A DNA stretch of 23,066 nt, from IMG/VR virus record IMGVR_UViG_3300031631_000029, positions 1-23,066 of that record; one strand, 5' to 3'. Under the pieces are notes generated by a model. That model saw only the letters and a program-made list of their open reading frames with translations, ran no database searches and was not told the origin of the DNA. Origin of the DNA: a virus. Below are positions 7,642 through 16,362 of the stretch, one piece after another (the stretch's first letter is position 1; every line of letters starts with the position of its first letter). The position numbers were made by a program, and so were the translations under genes.

Positions 7642-8736
7642 ATGCCTTTTGACAGACCATCATTATCAGAGCTAGTTACTAGAGCCTTAACGGATATTCA
7701 AACTAGGGTTACTGGTGCGAGTACATTATTAAGGCGTTCTGTATTGCGTGTATTAGCTAAAGTACAAGCCGGTGCTAATCATTTAGTTTATGGTTATTTA
7801 GATTATATTGCTAAGCAAACCTTTGTTTCTAAGGCTGATGAATTTGGGCTAAGGGATCACGGTATAGAATGGGGAATAGATAGGGATGAAGCTGGAACCG
7901 CTTCTGGTAATACAGTAGCTACAGGAACAAACGGTTTAATAATCACAGAAGGGTTAGAATTAAGTGCTGATGATGGTCAGATTTATACAGTTGATGAAGA
8001 TGTAACGGTGGCCGCTGGTATCGCTACTTTAGCCATTACAGCCCAATTAGCCGGGGATGATGGTAATCAATCAGCCGCTACAGTATTAATATTTACTTCT
8101 CCTCCTGATGGGGTTGACGCTAATACAGCGGTTGATAGTGATGGTTTAAATGGTGGTGGAGATATCGAAGACGTTGAGGATTGGCGTAATAAAATATTAT
8201 CTAGAAAGCGTAATCCTCCTCATGGTGGTGCTGAAAATGATTATAAAGTATGGCAGTTAGAAGTTGATGGAGTTTCTAGGGCGTGGGTTTTCCCTTTGTA
8301 TAATGGGGCGGGGACTGTTGGGTGTGCTTTTGTCAGGGATGCTGAGTCCCCAATAGTTCCTTCCGCTTCTGAAATAGCTACTGTACGGGCTTATATAGTT
8401 AGTCATACTGATCCAGCAACAGGACAAACAGTAGGTATTCCGGTTACAGCTCAACCGGGTTTATTTATGATTACGCTATCAACTAAAGCAGTGGATTTAT
8501 CAATATCAATCTATCCGAATACTGTCGCTGTTAATAATGCGGTTTCGGATATAATTGATGATGCTTTAGTAACTTATGGGGGGCCGGGGGAAACGGTTTA
8601 TTTATCACAGCTTCAAAAGGAAATAGCTAGAGCAACTGATTTAGAATATTTTAAAATTACTAGTCCTGTTGCTGATATAGTGGCAGCCCAAACAGAAGTT
8701 CATATTCCTGGCACTTATACTTTTGGTAATTACTAA
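7642..8736 (+). CDS. Baseplate J-like protein (Mu gp47-like)
   Basis: 364 residues, the normal length. Features include the N-terminal PFDRPSLSELVTRALTDI, the DEFGLRDHGIEWGIDRDEAGTA segment, a beta domain with ANTAVDSDGLNGGGDIEDVEDWRNKIL, and the RNPPHGGAENDYKVWQLEVDGVSRAWVFP signature region (about 193-220) of baseplate J. It is the main wedge arm linking the hub to fibre-bearing proteins at the baseplate rim. Its stop overlaps the gp48 start (TAATG at 8734-8738). Confidence 0.93.
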   Translation: MPFDRPSLSELVTRALTDIQTRVTGASTLLRRSVLRVLAKVQAGANHLVYGYLDYIAKQTFVSKADEFGLRDHGIEWGIDRDEAGTASGNTVATGTNGLIITEGLELSADDGQIYTVDEDVTVAAGIATLAITAQLAGDDGNQSAATVLIFTSPPDGVDANTAVDSDGLNGGGDIEDVEDWRNKILSRKRNPPHGGAENDYKVWQLEVDGVSRAWVFPLYNGAGTVGCAFVRDAESPIVPSASEIATVRAYIVSHTDPATGQTVGIPVTAQPGLFMITLSTKAVDLSISIYPNTVAVNNAVSDIIDDALVTYGGPGETVYLSQLQKEIARATDLEYFKITSPVADIVAAQTEVHIPGTYTFGNY

Positions 8737-9527
8737 TGGCCAGATCATCTAAAGATTATTTAAGGCTTTTACAGTCTTTATTACCGAGGGGAAAGGTCTG
8801 GTCTAGGGCTATAGCTGCTAGATTAACTGAATATCTTTATGCTGAAGCTGATGAACTAGCTAGGATAGATGATAGAGCGCAAGTTTTATTAAGGGAAAGA
8901 AACACTTTATATACTACAGAATTAATAGAAGATCATGAATTCGAGTTAGCTTTGCCTGATGAATGTACTAGGGATTATACTCTATCGTTGAATGAACGTA
9001 GGTTATCAGCTAATTCAAAATTAACGGCTACAGGGGGGCAGAGTAAGCCTTATTTCATAGCTATAGCGGCTAAATATGGTTATACAGCCACGATCACAGA
9101 GCATACCCCGGCTTGGTGTGGATTGGCTGCTTGTGGCGATCCTATAGGGCCAACAGCTAATATATTTTATTGGACCCTAACAATATTCACAGATGAAACC
9201 CCTATTATAGCTAGGTGCGGGGAAGCTGCTTGCGGTGATGCGTTACAAAAGGTTTCAGATTTAATTAATACTGTTTTTTGTTTTGCTAATAAATATAAAC
9301 CAGCTCATACAATTCTAAATATAGCATTACAAGGGGCTGGTTTTTCTTCTGGTTTTGATACTGGATTTGATTCGTTACCAAGCCAAACAATAGTTTTCTT
9401 AGGTGGTTTTGACGTAGGTTTTAGTTTTGGGTTTGATATTAACCTATCTAATTATTTAATAACTGAATCTAATGATATTTTAATAACGGAATCGGGTGTA
9501 ATGATAGTAACTGAGGGGACGGTATAA
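8736..9527 (+). CDS. Tail protein gp48-like (DUF2313) with repetitive C-terminal tail
   Basis: 263 residues. The first 200 match the Mu gp48 family: KDYLRLLQSLLPRGKVWSR, a central ELALPDECT segment and two CGxAACGD-type motifs (WCGLAACGD and RCGEAACGD). It sits at the end of the wedge and likely carries the fibre. Beyond residue about 203 there is an extension of GFD-type repeats (SGFDTGFDS, GGFDVGFSFGFD), then three I(L)ITE repeats. This tail probably forms the fibre attachment surface. Very AT-rich DNA here contrasts with the fibre gene that follows. Confidence 0.85.
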   Translation: MARSSKDYLRLLQSLLPRGKVWSRAIAARLTEYLYAEADELARIDDRAQVLLRERNTLYTTELIEDHEFELALPDECTRDYTLSLNERRLSANSKLTATGGQSKPYFIAIAAKYGYTATITEHTPAWCGLAACGDPIGPTANIFYWTLTIFTDETPIIARCGEAACGDALQKVSDLINTVFCFANKYKPAHTILNIALQGAGFSSGFDTGFDSLPSQTIVFLGGFDVGFSFGFDINLSNYLITESNDILITESGVMIVTEGTV

Positions 9528-9528
9528 A

Positions 9529-10155
9529 ATGACAACAAAGTTTAGTAGTTTCACATCAATAGCAGCCGGTGTGGCATTAGATACGGATGAATTAGTTGGT
9601 ATATTTAGTGGGGATAATGGAAGAATCACTCTAACAGATTTAAGGGTTATCCCTGACGGTGGCACAATTGGACAAGCGGCAGGACCGTTGCTCACTTTTG
9701 ACGATACTAATAATTATTTAAAATTAGCGGGTGCATATTTTTTAGTGAATACAACTAATCCAAACTTATTCACTGGCGCTTATGGTCAAACTAAGTCAAT
9801 CGTAACTGGTAATTCATCCGAAACAAACCCTATCAGCAATAATAATGCCTGTTTTGTCATATCAAACACAAACGACACAACAGACAACACAGCGGCCTTG
9901 CATTTTGCGTGGGAAGACTTAGACAACAATGCGCACTACGCAGGGGCGTCTATAGTTGCACAGATGGGAGCAAAAACAGCTGATCAATACCCCTCAACTT
10001 GTAGGCTGCACTTTCTGACTAGTCCAGCCGGGAACAATTCTCCTCAATTACGCATGTCAATAAGTGAGGCTGGCGTGGTTAAGGTTGCATCACTGGCGGG
10101 AATCGGAAGCAGAAACGTGGTTGTAGATGCTGACGGCAACATGTCGGCCCCTTAA
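9529..10155 (+). CDS. Tail fibre protein
   Basis: 208 residues, directly after gp48, where the receptor-binding fibre is expected. The N-terminus (FTSIAAGVALDTDELVGI) looks like an adaptor; the body is beta-rich with many N, T and A residues. It ends in GIGSRNVVVDADGNMSAP, a motif typical of phage fibre shafts where it often precedes a chaperone or tip domain; here it is the terminus. The 3' half (about 9840 onward) is clearly richer in G+C than the preceding gene, a sign of domain exchange. GAGGGG at 9513-9518 is a plausible ribosome binding site. Confidence 0.75.
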   Translation: MTTKFSSFTSIAAGVALDTDELVGIFSGDNGRITLTDLRVIPDGGTIGQAAGPLLTFDDTNNYLKLAGAYFLVNTTNPNLFTGAYGQTKSIVTGNSSETNPISNNNACFVISNTNDTTDNTAALHFAWEDLDNNAHYAGASIVAQMGAKTADQYPSTCRLHFLTSPAGNNSPQLRMSISEAGVVKVASLAGIGSRNVVVDADGNMSAP

Positions 10156-10177
10156 ACAAAACAATACGCAAATAAAA

Positions 10178-10408
10178 ATGAAAAATTTTAAAATAGGTGA
10201 AGCACTAGCGAACGATTTCGGAAACACATTGCAGCAAATTCCAGTGAAGCAATTTGCTGATAAAACACTGGGAGAATTAGCACAAGCACTAAGAAGTATA
10301 AACGGTTTAGTGGGCTATTCAACTATCCAAGAGTCAAAAGAGGGACCTTTGATTCAGGAAATTGAACAGCTGAAAAAAGAGCTTGAAGAGTTAAAGAAAA
10401 AAGAATGA
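10178..10408 (+). CDS. Small protein with C-terminal coiled coil, unknown
   Basis: 76 residues from the ATG at 10178 (MKNFKIGEALANDFG). An upstream ATG at 10127 is in frame but would overlap the fibre gene with an unconvincing 17-residue leader, so I prefer the later start; neither has a good ribosome binding site. The last 20 residues are a charged heptad-like helix rich in E, K and L. It may be a fibre chaperone or trimerisation aid given its place behind a fibre gene, but no family is recognised. Confidence 0.6.
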   Translation: MKNFKIGEALANDFGNTLQQIPVKQFADKTLGELAQALRSINGLVGYSTIQESKEGPLIQEIEQLKKELEELKKKE

Positions 10409-10452
10409 TTTTGTTTTGTTTTTATTTTAAACCTGCTTAATGGAGCTTTTAA

Positions 10453-11040
10453 ATGGCAGACACACAAAGAACTAGAGCCGCTTTACTGGCTCTTTTTGCA
10501 GATAATGTTACTGGTCAAATTAGTCCTCAAGATTTACGGGATGGTTTAGTTACATTGATGAATGGGGAATTTATTAACGTTGGGGATTTTTGGAAACAAC
10601 CTGATGGAAGTTTTATAACAGCTGATAGAAGCGGTAGAGGTTGGATTGATTATTCAGTCCTGATTTCTGAAGCTTGTTCTTTTGGTGATGTACTTGTTAG
10701 AGGGGCTTCAGGTGCTTATGCTTTGCTTAGTTTGCCATTGGAATACAGTCAAATCACTACAGTAGCAATGGCTTTAGATTCTTATACAGCTTCTACTTTC
10801 GGTAATGTTCTTAGGAAAGGATTAGCTAAATGTGCTGCTTGTTCTGTTCAATGGTCTGAAGGAATCGGCAAATTTATGTATGCTGATAGTGGTGATGCTG
10901 GTAAGTTATCAACTTGTTCCGGTGGTTTAATGTCTACTATGTATATGATTGGTTATCCAGAAATGCAGGCTAGTGACTACACAACTAAATTAACAGATGT
11001 TTTCCGTTTTGATCCAGGTTGGGCAGCGGTTGAGAGATAA
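10453..11040 (+). CDS. Fibre-associated structural protein, unknown family
   Basis: 195 residues. The N-terminus (QRTRAALLALFADNVTGQIS, then PQDLRDGLVTLMNGEF) is a helical head found at the start of many phage fibre or spike proteins. The rest is beta-rich with a cysteine group (KCAACSVQW, TCSGG), and no catalytic motif is seen. GGAG at 10442-10445 gives a good ribosome binding site. It probably forms part of the fibre or a decoration at the tail tip, judged from its position between two fibre genes. Confidence 0.6.
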   Translation: MADTQRTRAALLALFADNVTGQISPQDLRDGLVTLMNGEFINVGDFWKQPDGSFITADRSGRGWIDYSVLISEACSFGDVLVRGASGAYALLSLPLEYSQITTVAMALDSYTASTFGNVLRKGLAKCAACSVQWSEGIGKFMYADSGDAGKLSTCSGGLMSTMYMIGYPEMQASDYTTKLTDVFRFDPGWAAVER

Positions 11041-11054
11041 GGAGATTATAAACT

Positions 11055-12203
11055 ATGCATAGAACAGAAGCCGATAATAAAATAGTAGTAGGAGGCTTAA
11101 ATAAATATACTGATGGGCCTCCAGGAACCACGATAGACGCTGCTGACCGGAATACGGTTCAAGAAGAGTTAGCTTATCTTATTGAAACAGCCGGGTTAAC
11201 TCTTAAATCAGCAGCTACAGAAACAAATCAACAGGCTTATAATGCTATATTAGCTTTAATAACTGCTAATTCTCCTAACAGCCCTAAAGTTGATTTTGAA
11301 TCTAAAGATTTAATCATTGATGTTGCTTCAATAACTACTGTAGATGCCGATGCTAAGAGGTTATCATTATTAAATACTAGTAGTGTTCCAGCTTATATTG
11401 ATGATTTAAATACTACTTTTAATATCGCTACTGATTTAATGGCCGGCACTACTGAGAAAGCTTCAACTTGGTATCAGTTATGGATTGATAGTGGTGGTAC
11501 TAGATTGATGGTGCCAGATTTAGAAAGTACAACAGACGGGACAACAGCTAGTAAATTGGTTGATTCAGGGGCTGATTTTGTAACTGATAAAGTTCAAGTT
11601 GGTGATATAGTTTACAATACAACTGATTTAACTCAAACAACTGTAACGGCTGTTGATGATTTACATACTTTGTCATTAGTTGCTGATATTTTTGTTAGTG
11701 GTGAAGATTATAAGATTAGAGCTTTGTCTCCTGTAGGGTTAGGAACGGCTTTTAAAGCTAGAATAGGAGCAGCTTTTAATAATTCAGGTTCTAATCTTGA
11801 TGATTCGACTTATACTCAGATTCAGGAGGTAAAAAATTATACGGGCGCGTTAACCGGAGCCGATTTTGACATAACAGGAGGAGCTGGATTGGCTATTTCC
11901 ATTGCCTTTGGTGCTGTTTTACAAGAAAACGATTGGACTGGGCGGGGATATTGGAAATTTAAATTTAACGTAGCAACGTCTTTCACCTCGTCCACTAATG
12001 CGGATATAGCGTTTACCGGTGTTCAGTTTAGGGCAGGCGGCAGTCAAGCAATAAGCGCCGACGAACCCGGAACAATTACAACGACTCAAAGCCGAACAAA
12101 CGCGGGAACAAGCGGATTAACTGTTACCCTAGCTTCTGCCGGGGTATTCGCAATATATTGGGGTGAACCCGTACTTGATAAAAAACCATCATTCCATAAA
12201 TAA
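11055..12203 (+). CDS. Tail fibre protein, likely receptor-binding
   Basis: 382 residues. The N-terminal region (residues 1-90) has the DAADRNTVQEELAYLIETAG and QQAYNAILALI helices common in phage fibre heads. The middle is a serine/threonine-rich beta shaft, and the C-terminal 120 residues form a distinct beta domain (GALTGADFDITGGAGLAIS onward). The DNA for this last domain (from about 11845) turns abruptly GC-richer, suggesting that the tip was swapped in. A strong AAGGAG at 11039-11044 supports the start. No enzyme motif is visible. Confidence 0.7.
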   Translation: MHRTEADNKIVVGGLNKYTDGPPGTTIDAADRNTVQEELAYLIETAGLTLKSAATETNQQAYNAILALITANSPNSPKVDFESKDLIIDVASITTVDADAKRLSLLNTSSVPAYIDDLNTTFNIATDLMAGTTEKASTWYQLWIDSGGTRLMVPDLESTTDGTTASKLVDSGADFVTDKVQVGDIVYNTTDLTQTTVTAVDDLHTLSLVADIFVSGEDYKIRALSPVGLGTAFKARIGAAFNNSGSNLDDSTYTQIQEVKNYTGALTGADFDITGGAGLAISIAFGAVLQENDWTGRGYWKFKFNVATSFTSSTNADIAFTGVQFRAGGSQAISADEPGTITTTQSRTNAGTSGLTVTLASAGVFAIYWGEPVLDKKPSFHK

Positions 12204-12206
12204 AAA

Positions 12207-12575
12207 ATGAAATATAAAAAATCAGCAGCAGCGGGGTGGATGTGGCAAATAGACGAATTCGGAAATAAAATAGAATTCAACGAGAAAAACAAGCCGTATC
12301 GATGGGCCGCAATGCTCGCATGGGCAGCAGAAGGAAACGAGATTGAAGAGGCTTACAACGCCGAAGAACTAGCAGCAAAAGAATTAAAAGATAATGAACA
12401 AGCTTTAGAATCACAGAACCAAACTTTAATTAATTATTTAAATTTATCAGAAAAACATGTTAGTAATGATCCCCCATATCCAGCTAATGTACCTGAATGG
12501 GTAACGGCTAGAAATGAATGGAGGATACAATTAAAAGCTAATGAGCTGACAGAAATCTATGAAAAACCATATTAA
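12207..12575 (+). CDS. Probable tail fibre assembly protein
   Basis: 122 residues immediately after the fibre. The plan resembles phage fibre assembly chaperones: an N-terminal part that mentions the fibre end (AAAGWMWQIDEFGNKIEFNE), a central alanine/glutamate helix, and a C-terminal proline- and tryptophan-containing section (PPYPANVPEWVTARNEWRIQ). The first third of the gene shares the GC-rich composition of the preceding fibre tip and the rest is AT-rich, so tip and chaperone start may have moved together. No good ribosome binding site is seen, so coupling to the fibre gene is likely. Confidence 0.6.
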   Translation: MKYKKSAAAGWMWQIDEFGNKIEFNEKNKPYRWAAMLAWAAEGNEIEEAYNAEELAAKELKDNEQALESQNQTLINYLNLSEKHVSNDPPYPANVPEWVTARNEWRIQLKANELTEIYEKPY

Positions 12576-12660
12576 ATAATCGTTTACTTTGATTTTTGTT
12601 TATATTTGGTTGCGGTGGTAAAGATGGTGGATAATTTTGATTAAAATTTAAGGAGTAATT

Positions 12661-12846
12661 ATGTGGGAAATAATTTGTTTGTATTGGCCGGTTTTACCTT
12701 CAGTGATAGCTTTAGCTAGTGTGATTGCTAAAATTACACCGAACGAAACTGACAATAAAGTGGTAGCTAATATTCAAAAAGTAGTTGATGCTTTGGCCTT
12801 GACTACAGGTAAAACAGGATTTCTAAATAAGATAGGCTGGAAATAG
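12661..12846 (+). CDS. Small membrane protein, possible holin-like
   Basis: 61 residues with one hydrophobic segment (about 3-24, IICLYWPVLPSVIALASVIA), then a soluble helix (ETDNKVVANIQKVVDALALT) and a basic end. Small single-span proteins of this form are common near phage fibre and lysis genes and are often called holin-like, but nothing here proves pore formation. A perfect AAGGAG precedes the ATG. It is the last plus-strand gene; the hairpin at 12880-12922 follows. Confidence 0.6.
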   Translation: MWEIICLYWPVLPSVIALASVIAKITPNETDNKVVANIQKVVDALALTTGKTGFLNKIGWK

Positions 12847-12879
12847 TGTTAGAAGGTGGATAGAGCTAATGAGGATTTA

Positions 12880-12922
12880 AAAGCCGGTTGATTTAATACT
12901 AAGGTATAGGTTAACCGGCTTT
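12880..12922 (+). terminator. Terminator-like hairpin between convergent operons
   Basis: AAAGCCGGTT at 12880-12889 pairs perfectly with AACCGGCTTT at 12913-12922, with a 23-base loop. It lies between the last plus-strand gene and the end of the minus-strand cassette, where a terminator would serve both directions. The T-run is short (CTTTATGCGTTTT), so efficiency is uncertain. Confidence 0.65.
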
Positions 12923-12929
12923 ATGCGTT

Positions 12930-13238
12930 TTAAGGGTGTTTAAAACGATCTGAATTGTGGTTATGTGCTGGTATGTCTTTTTGGTTTATAAAAACCCCGC
13001 ATTGAGAACAGACAGCTCCTTTCTCTTTAATAATATTACCCCTGAATCCAGAAAAACAATAAATACCGGTTGACTTCCCCGTATAATTCTTAACTGTTAT
13101 TTTTTTATTCTGATCCTTTCTTAAGAAATCAACAGCTTTTTCAAAATTACCCTCTGAAGAGATAAGTGCTTTTTTGCAAGCCATCATAGGCAGCCCGGTT
13201 GCTTTTCTTAATTTACTTACTTCTTGTGCTGTTATCAT
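12930..13238 (-). CDS. EF-Ts N-terminal (UBA-like) domain protein with Cys/His cluster
   Basis: 102 residues. Residues 1-45 ([20 protein letters not shown] then [20 protein letters not shown]) match the N-terminal helical module of elongation factor Ts, which touches the EF-Tu G domain. The EF-Ts core and its TDFV motif are absent. The C-terminal part has C77-x2-C80 and H92-x-H94, a possible zinc-binding group. A strong GAGGAG ribosome binding site lies just upstream on the minus strand. It overlaps the 3' end of the Maf-like gene by 26 bases and is the last gene of that operon. The role is unknown; binding to EF-Tu or to the ribosome is conceivable. Confidence 0.75.
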   Translation of the reverse strand: MITAQEVSKLRKATGLPMMACKKALISSEGNFEKAVDFLRKDQNKKITVKNYTGKSTGIYCFSGFRGNIIKEKGAVCSQCGVFINQKDIPAHNHNSDRFKHP

Positions 13239-16038
13239 ATATCTCCTCTTTAAGTTTTAATCCCCTTGGATCAAATTCAAATTTACTGCAATACAAATCA
13301 ATAGCCACTTTAGCCTCTTCAATCATATCAGCATTAAAATATAATTCAGCCAACGATTTAAGAAACCAATCATAACTATCAGTCAAGGTAAAAATAGTAT
13401 TAAACAGTTTATCAGCATCAGCCCCGAAACCTACTTGTAAATATACTAAACCTAATTCAAATTTAAACTGAGTGTTATCAGGGTATTTTTCTATTAATTC
13501 CTTATAAGCTTCTATTGATCTATCCTGCATAGCTGCTGCTTCTGTTAGATTACCGTTTGCTTGTTCTATATCCCCTATGCCATGATAAGTGGTGGCTATA
13601 CCCCACTTAGCTTCTGGACGGTCTGGATCAAATTCAGCAGCTTTAAGAAGATAACCTAATGACTTTTGAAAGTTTCTTTTTTCTGGCACCCCTTCTTTTT
13701 GGTTACGGCCTTCTTTATGAGCTAATTCTATAAAGTGATTATATTTAATTATCTTGTCTTTTCCTGATCGATCGTATTCTTCTATTGCTTTGTTTACAGC
13801 GTCTTTACGGTATTCTGAACAATGCAAATCAATACCTATAGCTTTATCTATAAGTTCATCTTTTTCTTTTCCATCCCCCATTAAATATTCAACAAGATTT
13901 TTAGTTTTTAAAATCCTTTTAGCCTCAATCAGATTATGGCCCCAATTACCATTATCAAAATACTCTTCAGCATCATCTAAAAAAGGTTCAGGATTAAGAG
14001 ATTCAAAAGGTTTTAACTCTTCATTATCCTTTAGATATTCCATTTCAATTAACGTTTCTTCATAATCCTTTAATAAGTCTTTAGCCTTGTCATTGCTGGC
14101 CCTCATTACTATTTCATTAGCTTCAATCCTGATTTTCAATACCTCTTTCCCTTCTTTAGTATAGAAAAAGCTTAAATCAGACTTGTTTTTATCATCTAAT
14201 TTATCCTTGATATCCTGTCTAGCTGTACTATAACGGTTTTGTGCAATAGCTTTCCCAGCCCAAAATACTGACATAGCAATCAAAGGGTTTTTATCCACTA
14301 ACTTTTTAGCTGCTATTGTGGTTTCATAATTCTCATTTAATCTTTTGGCAAACTTCTTTCGGTCTACATTCTTTCCTTTTAACCGTTTCAGTAAGACTAA
14401 GGATCGTTGAGACTGTTTAATGATTTCTTTTATATCATCAATATCAGCCTTCATTAGATCAACAGCTTTATTAACTAATTCTTTTCCGTTGTCTACTTCT
14501 GTTAATAGTGGGGTTAGAACTGATTTATTGATAGGAACTTGCAGCATATAGTGTTCTTCAACCCCTTTCAATATATCAACTACATTTATATTTTCATCAG
14601 GGAACAAACCAGTGTACTTTTCAATAACCTCTTCTAAGGTCATAGCTTCAGCCCCTTCCAGCTTAGCCCCACCTTCAGTAGCATTAATAAAAGTAGTATC
14701 AGGTAAGCTTCTGAACATCCTTTCAAAGGTACTAATAAAAGAAACATAACCAGCATTAGTTTTAACTGGTTGTCCATAATACCCATTAACCCACTGTAAA
14801 GGCCCTAACGAGTGTTCACCTTGGATTTCTGACCTAGGATCATCCACTTTCCAAATGATACTATCACTTTGAATATCCACTTTACCGGCTTCATCAGTTA
14901 GCGAATGGTGGGAGCGATCATCATCAGTATAGGCTAAATCCTGTCCTAAAATTATAATAGGATTACAGCCCATATTAACAGCAAGTCCTAGATTCATATG
15001 GCTAACAGAACCACCCTGAAGCAATCCACCCTTATGCATCATAAATTCTGACAGAGTACCCGTTGATGTTCCATCCAGGCTGACAGATATAAATTTCGGC
15101 CCCTCCCAGTGTTTAATAATTGGCTGATATGTACGATTAATGGTAACCAGCGGTATATCTTTAATATCAAGTAAGCCTTTATAATGACCAAAATTAACGG
15201 GACCGAAATCAACAGAGCAAATAAAATCAGGTTTGATATCATAGCTTAAAAGCACCCTTAATGCTTGACCAACCGCAATAATGATAAAGCGTTTCTGAAC
15301 CTCTTTATCAATAAGTAAATGAATATTTTTTTGAAGACTAGGGCCGGTAGAAACTAAGATAGCTGGTTTATCTTTGTAAATATCTTTAAGCTCAGCAACC
15401 CCACGATGCTTAATCACAAAAGGTAAATTAGTGATATCATTTTTAGCAATTAAAGCCCCGGCTCCAGCTATAGTACCCGTATTAGATTTAAGCTGAGTAA
15501 TCAGCATCATTACATGGTTCAGCAAATGGCTATATTCAGCAGGTCTTTTATTAACATAATCCTCAACCGGTAGAAACCATTGTGTTATAGTTTTCCCGGC
15601 TTCAATCAAGGATAGCTGATAGTCTAAATCCTCTCTAGTACAGGCAAACAATAAGCTTCCATTTTTAATAGCTTCAGAATAATCGTTTAACCTTAAAGCT
15701 ATTTTAAGCATATGAAAAACAGGCTCTACAATAACTATAACATGTCTTTTACTCATTTCTTTTATTACCGCTGCTGTAAAATACCCGGTTCCTATTCCGA
15801 AAATAACCGTAGCAGCATCATTATGATAATCGTTTTCCTTAGCCTTGTCCTTTGCTTCAACTATTGGGAAATCCCCATTAATTATAAACGGTTTATTCCC
15901 GGTTCTTATTACCACGTTAGCTCCCATACCAGCTGAAATTTCATCAATCCAGTCAACCCCTTTATCCTCTTCAATTGCCTTAGCAAAATCAGGGGTTCTA
16001 GCTTTAATAGCTTCTAAATTCTTTTTATAATTAGTCAT
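13213..16038 (-). CDS. DUF115/Maf-type glycosyltransferase with TPR C-terminus
   Basis: 941 residues. A Rossmann-like N-terminal part ([12 protein letters not shown], 80-91; VEP, 104-106) leads into the DUF115 (MptE-like) domain at about 205-400, with [38 protein letters not shown] and [11 protein letters not shown]. This is the architecture of motility accessory factors (Maf), which in Campylobacter-type bacteria attach nonulosonic acids to flagellin Ser/Thr. Residues about 740-930 contain helical pairs of TPR type ([40 protein letters not shown]), making it longer than typical Maf proteins. Its operon partners are sugar-acid biosynthesis enzymes, which supports glycosyl transfer over the pterin role of archaeal MptE. 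Confidence 0.82.
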   Translation of the reverse strand: MTNYKKNLEAIKARTPDFAKAIEEDKGVDWIDEISAGMGANVVIRTGNKPFIINGDFPIVEAKDKAKENDYHNDAATVIFGIGTGYFTAAVIKEMSKRHVIVIVEPVFHMLKIALRLNDYSEAIKNGSLLFACTREDLDYQLSLIEAGKTITQWFLPVEDYVNKRPAEYSHLLNHVMMLITQLKSNTGTIAGAGALIAKNDITNLPFVIKHRGVAELKDIYKDKPAILVSTGPSLQKNIHLLIDKEVQKRFIIIAVGQALRVLLSYDIKPDFICSVDFGPVNFGHYKGLLDIKDIPLVTINRTYQPIIKHWEGPKFISVSLDGTSTGTLSEFMMHKGGLLQGGSVSHMNLGLAVNMGCNPIIILGQDLAYTDDDRSHHSLTDEAGKVDIQSDSIIWKVDDPRSEIQGEHSLGPLQWVNGYYGQPVKTNAGYVSFISTFERMFRSLPDTTFINATEGGAKLEGAEAMTLEEVIEKYTGLFPDENINVVDILKGVEEHYMLQVPINKSVLTPLLTEVDNGKELVNKAVDLMKADIDDIKEIIKQSQRSLVLLKRLKGKNVDRKKFAKRLNENYETTIAAKKLVDKNPLIAMSVFWAGKAIAQNRYSTARQDIKDKLDDKNKSDLSFFYTKEGKEVLKIRIEANEIVMRASNDKAKDLLKDYEETLIEMEYLKDNEELKPFESLNPEPFLDDAEEYFDNGNWGHNLIEAKRILKTKNLVEYLMGDGKEKDELIDKAIGIDLHCSEYRKDAVNKAIEEYDRSGKDKIIKYNHFIELAHKEGRNQKEGVPEKRNFQKSLGYLLKAAEFDPDRPEAKWGIATTYHGIGDIEQANGNLTEAAAMQDRSIEAYKELIEKYPDNTQFKFELGLVYLQVGFGADADKLFNTIFTLTDSYDWFLKSLAELYFNADMIEEAKVAIDLYCSKFEFDPRGLKLKEEIYDNSTRSK

Positions 16039-16354
16039 TAATTCCTTCTAGTTTTATAAATTTATACGGCTTTAATTCCGAAATACCGTAGCCTATATTT
16101 TCAGTAAAGGATTCTATGAAGTCAGCAAAAGTATTTCCATCCGGTACACAATAAGCACAAATAGTGTTTGATTCAGGAAATGTAGGCAACCAGTCCCCTA
16201 TCTCATCTTGATGAATTAAATAGACTACAACCCCATATTTAGGCGCATAAATACCAAAATGTTCTATTGCTTCTTTTCCACAAATAAAAGAAACAGGCCA
16301 AGGGGGTATTTTTATTTTATCAGTACAATTTACTTCAGTATATTTTTCACCCAT
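16031..16354 (-). CDS. Hypothetical protein in the glycosylation operon
   Basis: 107 residues, not recognised. It contains PPWPVSFICGKEAIEHFGIY near the front, two cysteines close together (ICAYC) and a hydrophobic/aromatic C-terminus, with no signal peptide or membrane span. An AAGGAG site just before the ATG supports the start. It overlaps the Maf-like gene by 8 bases and lies 8 bases after a GNAT gene, so it is part of the same transcript. It may help glycosylation, but nothing in the sequence shows it. Confidence 0.65.
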   Translation of the reverse strand: MGEKYTEVNCTDKIKIPPWPVSFICGKEAIEHFGIYAPKYGVVVYLIHQDEIGDWLPTFPESNTICAYCVPDGNTFADFIESFTENIGYGISELKPYKFIKLEGIND

Positions 16355-16362
16355 CTTGCTCC

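Noticed and set aside
10127-10177. Longer start for the small coiled-coil protein
   Set aside because: The extra 17 residues overlap the fibre gene's end in another frame and look like translated non-coding sequence, with no ribosome binding site.
10387-10440. A-rich then T-rich stretch after the 76-residue gene, terminator-like
   Set aside because: The arms pair only through A/T runs with many mismatches and no G+C stem, and another fibre gene with its own ribosome binding site follows closely.
12661-12846. Firm holin call for the small membrane protein
   Set aside because: It has a single span and no adjacent endolysin, so only a tentative label is justified.
13213-16038. DUF115 protein as a pterin pyrophosphokinase (MptE)
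   Set aside because: The TPR extension and NulO neighbours fit Maf glycosyltransferases; no other pterin gene is present.
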